NCBI GenBank assembly: GCA_020466095.1
Contig: CM035808.1
Span: 73,401,188 to 73,465,187 of the forward strand
From: Chlorops oryzae
Lineage: Eukaryota > Arthropoda > Insecta > Diptera > Chloropidae
Length of the DNA stretch: 64,000 nt
Reading direction: 5' to 3'
The position numbers and the translations under genes were made by a program. This document shows positions 61,458 through 64,000 of this stretch, piece by piece. The notes beneath the pieces are model-generated. The model worked only from the letters and a program-made list of their open reading frames with translations. It made no database searches and was not told the DNA's origin. How positions within the stretch are numbered: the stretch's first letter is position 1; each line of letters opens with the position of its first letter.

Positions 61458-64000
61458 AGGTAGGTAGGTAGGTTGCAGTGGCAGCTGTTGCTCACGTAGG
61501 CACTGTAGGTAGACCCATTGTGATACCACAAGAATGACACGACTTACCCCTTGGTATTTAGTGAGGAAGCCAATTAGACCTCCGAATGAACCGAGCGATG
61601 TCTCCGACTCTGATTTCAGAGAGCCCGGTGAGGCTGGTGAAGAAGGAGTACCCTAATGAGGATAATCTACTTCTAGACAGGGCCGGGCATTGACACATGA
61701 GGTGAAGGATAGATTCTTCCTCCTCCTCTGAGCGGCAGCTTCGGCAAAAATCATTGCATGGAACACCAAGTCTTGTTGCATGTCTGCCGAAAAGGCAGTG
61801 ACCGGTGATTATTGAAACCGTTTGGTAAATGGAGATGCTGCTTAATCCTACTAGTTCCCTGGAACGTCTCTTATTCAAAGACGGCCAGATTTGTCTAGTA
61901 ACCCTGCAGGAGTCTTCTGCAACCCAGCGTTCGTTCGCCAGGTTGAGATACCTTTGTTTTATAGTCAGTTTCACTGTTGCCAGTGGAACCCCTATATTGG
62001 AAAAGGAGACATCTGAAAGCAATGTACCCATCTTAGCAAGTTCATCTGCCTCGCAATTTCCTTCTATGTCCCTGTGTCCCGGTACCCAGAAGATCGATAC
62101 CGTTGAATGTTCCGCTATCTCGTTAAGAGATATCCGGCATTCATGGACAAGCTTGGATGTGGATTCGACCGCATCGAAGGACTTGACAGCCGCCTGGCTG
62201 TCAGTGAAAATGTAAATATTCCTGCCAAATATTTCATTACACTTGAGCCACTTGGCGGCACGGTTAATGGCCATGACCTCTGCTTGAAAAACACTGCAGT
62301 GATCTGGCAGGCGAAGGGCTAGCTTAAGGTTTAAGCTGCTGGAATAAATACCGCATCCTACCCTTGAATCGAGTTTGGAGCCGTCGGTATATATTTGAAT
62401 AGAATTCCGACTGATACTTATGCCTTCGCACCACTCCGCCCTGCTCGGTACGCAAGTAGTGTACCTGCAATCGAAGCAGAGCGAGGGGGTGCGGTAGTCG
62501 ACATCTGTCGGGATTAGGAAGTCCTTTGTAAGGATTTGGGAGTGCCCAACATCAGTCCTCGTCCAACAACTGATCGCGTTCAGTCGCACAGCTGCGATCT
62601 TTGCCTGTTGTTTGATCAGAAGTGATGTTGGGACCCAACACAGGAGTGTGTATAGTGCCTTGGTAGGTGTGGTCCTTAGCGCCCTTGTTATTAATAGAGC
62701 GGACTGTCTCCTGACCTTGTCCAGATCTCTCAGATAGGAAGATTTCTCAGTAACTAGCCACCAAAAGGTTGAGCCATAGAGAAGAATAGGTTGAACTACT
62801 GCTTGGTATAGCCACAGTAGAGACTTGGGGGTTAGACCCCATTTTGCACCTATTGCTCTTTTACAGCAGTATAGGGCGCATAGTGCTTTTTTCGCTCTCT
62901 CCCTGGTATTCTCTTTCCATAGAAGCTTAGAGTCAAGTAAAAGCCCCAAGTACTTGACTTGGTTGCTTAATCGTAGAGTAACCCCATTGAGTTTTGGTAG
63001 GTTAAACGATGGGATCTTGTACCTCCTTGTGAAGAGCACAAGTTCAGTTTTGCTGGTTTGCTGGCTTTCGAAAGTTTTCAGGAGAAAGGATGATAGGCTT
63101 ATGGGACGGAAGTCCTTTGGTTTTGTGTGGCTTGCTTTGCCCGCCTTGGGGATAAAGATTACCCGGTACTCCCGCCATTTGACTGGAATATAGGAGAATC
63201 TCAAGCAAGCATTAAAAATCTCTGTAAGCCATGGAATTGCCCACACTGACGAGCGTTGCAGGTCAGCGGGGACTATACCGTCTGGGCCAGGAGATTTGAA
63301 TGGGGCGAAGGATTTAATTGCCCAATTTATTTGATTATGTCTTATCCTCCGTGGGGAGTGATAAGAGGGTGTGAAGATGAGAGGAGGTCCTCTATCGGAA
63401 CCTGAGTAGCTTCCTGGGAAGTGAGTGTCGAGGAGAACTTCCAGTGTTTCCGCTGGGGTATCGGTCCAATATCCGTTATCCCTTTGAACGCATCCTGGGT
63501 ACCTCGGTGAGGAGCTGAGGATTTTGCGAAGACGATTCGTTTCAGAGATTCCTTCTATGTTATCACAGAAAGCTCTCCATGACGCTCGTTTCGCTTTCCT
63601 TACAGCATATTTGAAGTTACGGAGGCTCTCCTTGTAGGGTTGCCATTCCGATGTTAATTTCGCTTCGTTGAAGTGTTTTCTACAATTCTTCCTTAGGGTC
63701 GCAATATCTGCATTCCACCAAGGAGGTTTAGGCTTACCCCGAAATTTCGTTGGGTTACATGCAAATTTTGCTGCAGCCTCGTAGGCCGCTGTGAAGGTTC
63801 TAACTGCACTATCTAAGCTTCTAATGCTCTGGATAGGTGCAGGAGCCCTTTCCAGTTTTAGTTCTAGGAAGGAATTAAACTTCTCCCAGTCCGTGTTCCT
63901 CCTATTCTCGTACCTTGTAGTAGCTTTCAAGTCTAAGCCTGCAACTACAAAGGTGATGTATCTATGGTCCGACAGAGAGCAGTCCGAGGACACTTTCCAC
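61458..64000 (-). mobile_element. R1/LOA-type element, copy 2, runs off the window
   Basis: Minus strand, same family as 30990-36733 at about 80-85% identity. The 3' end is a CTAC repeat near 61458-61473, beside the gypsy integrase into which it inserted. The 5' part lies beyond the window, so the target duplication cannot be checked. Confidence 0.9.
61558..63993 (-). pseudogene. ORF2 of R1/LOA-type copy 2, RT core deleted
   Basis: An 811-codon open frame entering from the window edge. It has SDHRYITFVVAGLDLKA (endonuclease end) and the RT fingers (SPGPDGIVPADLQ, KAGKASHTKPKDFRPISLSS). At FLLKTFESQQ it jumps to SKTELVLFTRRYK. Compared with copy 1 about 200 residues are missing, including FLDIEGAFNNV, RGTPQGGVLSPLLW and AYADD, the entire catalytic palm. 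RNase H (YTDGSKLDSRVGCGIYSS, TDSQAAVKSF, GHRDIEGNCEADELAK) and the zinc tail are intact. The deletion keeps the frame, so a long RT-dead protein remains open. Confidence 0.92.

Overview
This is a transposon graveyard from an insect genome. The families point to a fly (Diptera, most likely a tephritid or drosophilid): Osvaldo/Ulysses-like gypsy, BEL/Pao, copia, R1/LOA-type and CR1/Jockey-type non-LTR elements, Transib, TATACCC-bounded repeats with (GTCY)n tracts, and MITEs. I found no convincing single-copy host gene, no rRNA and no tRNA. Nearly every coding stretch is a piece of a mobile element, usually with stops, frameshifts or deletions. The piling up of nested, mixed-age elements suggests pericentromeric heterochromatin or a piRNA-cluster-like region; that is inference.

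Layout. (1) 1-8414: two head-to-tail copies of a 4.3-kb unit carrying the same decayed, minus-strand Osvaldo/Ulysses-like retrotransposon, whose Gag starts with a RING-H2 finger. (2) 8.4-13 kb: a TATACCC repeat, a 1.7-kb LTR-like repeat with the end of an integrase, an unassigned repetitive protein and a 227-bp Harbinger-like MITE. (3) 13-16 kb: the 5' part of a BEL element with a perfect tRNA-Trp primer site, then a minus-strand non-LTR ORF1. (4) 17-26 kb: a plus-strand CR1/Jockey-type element split by a nearly complete minus-strand Pao element (18469-24377, target duplication CTAAT) that has a PHD finger on its Gag. (5) 26.4-28 kb: minisatellites of 62 bp and 117 bp. (6) 28.7-39.3 kb: an LTR-like repeat, then a Transib DNA transposon (30047-39316, duplication CACTC) that contains a full-length R1/LOA-type element (30990-36733, 13-bp duplication) and a palindromic MITE. 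(7) 39653-48135: a young LTR element with 837-bp near-identical LTRs, encoding Gag and an aspartic protease but no reverse transcriptase or integrase, and instead a Ulp1/SENP-like cysteine protease. (8) 48.1-57.1 kb: old BEL, copia and Pao remnants. (9) 57.2-61.5 kb: a TATACCC repeat, a 7-copy ~113-bp satellite inside a probable long gypsy LTR, and the gypsy integrase. (10) 61.5-64 kb: a second R1/LOA-type copy with its RT core deleted, running off the window.

How the parts relate. Relative ages can be read from the nesting: Transib landed at the edge of an LTR-like repeat and the LOA element then landed in the Transib; Pao landed in the CR1-type element. The youngest insertion is the Ulp1-bearing element, which must borrow RT and integrase from another element to move. 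Three unrelated LTR elements here carry RING, PHD or Ulp1-type domains, which is the most interesting theme of the window.
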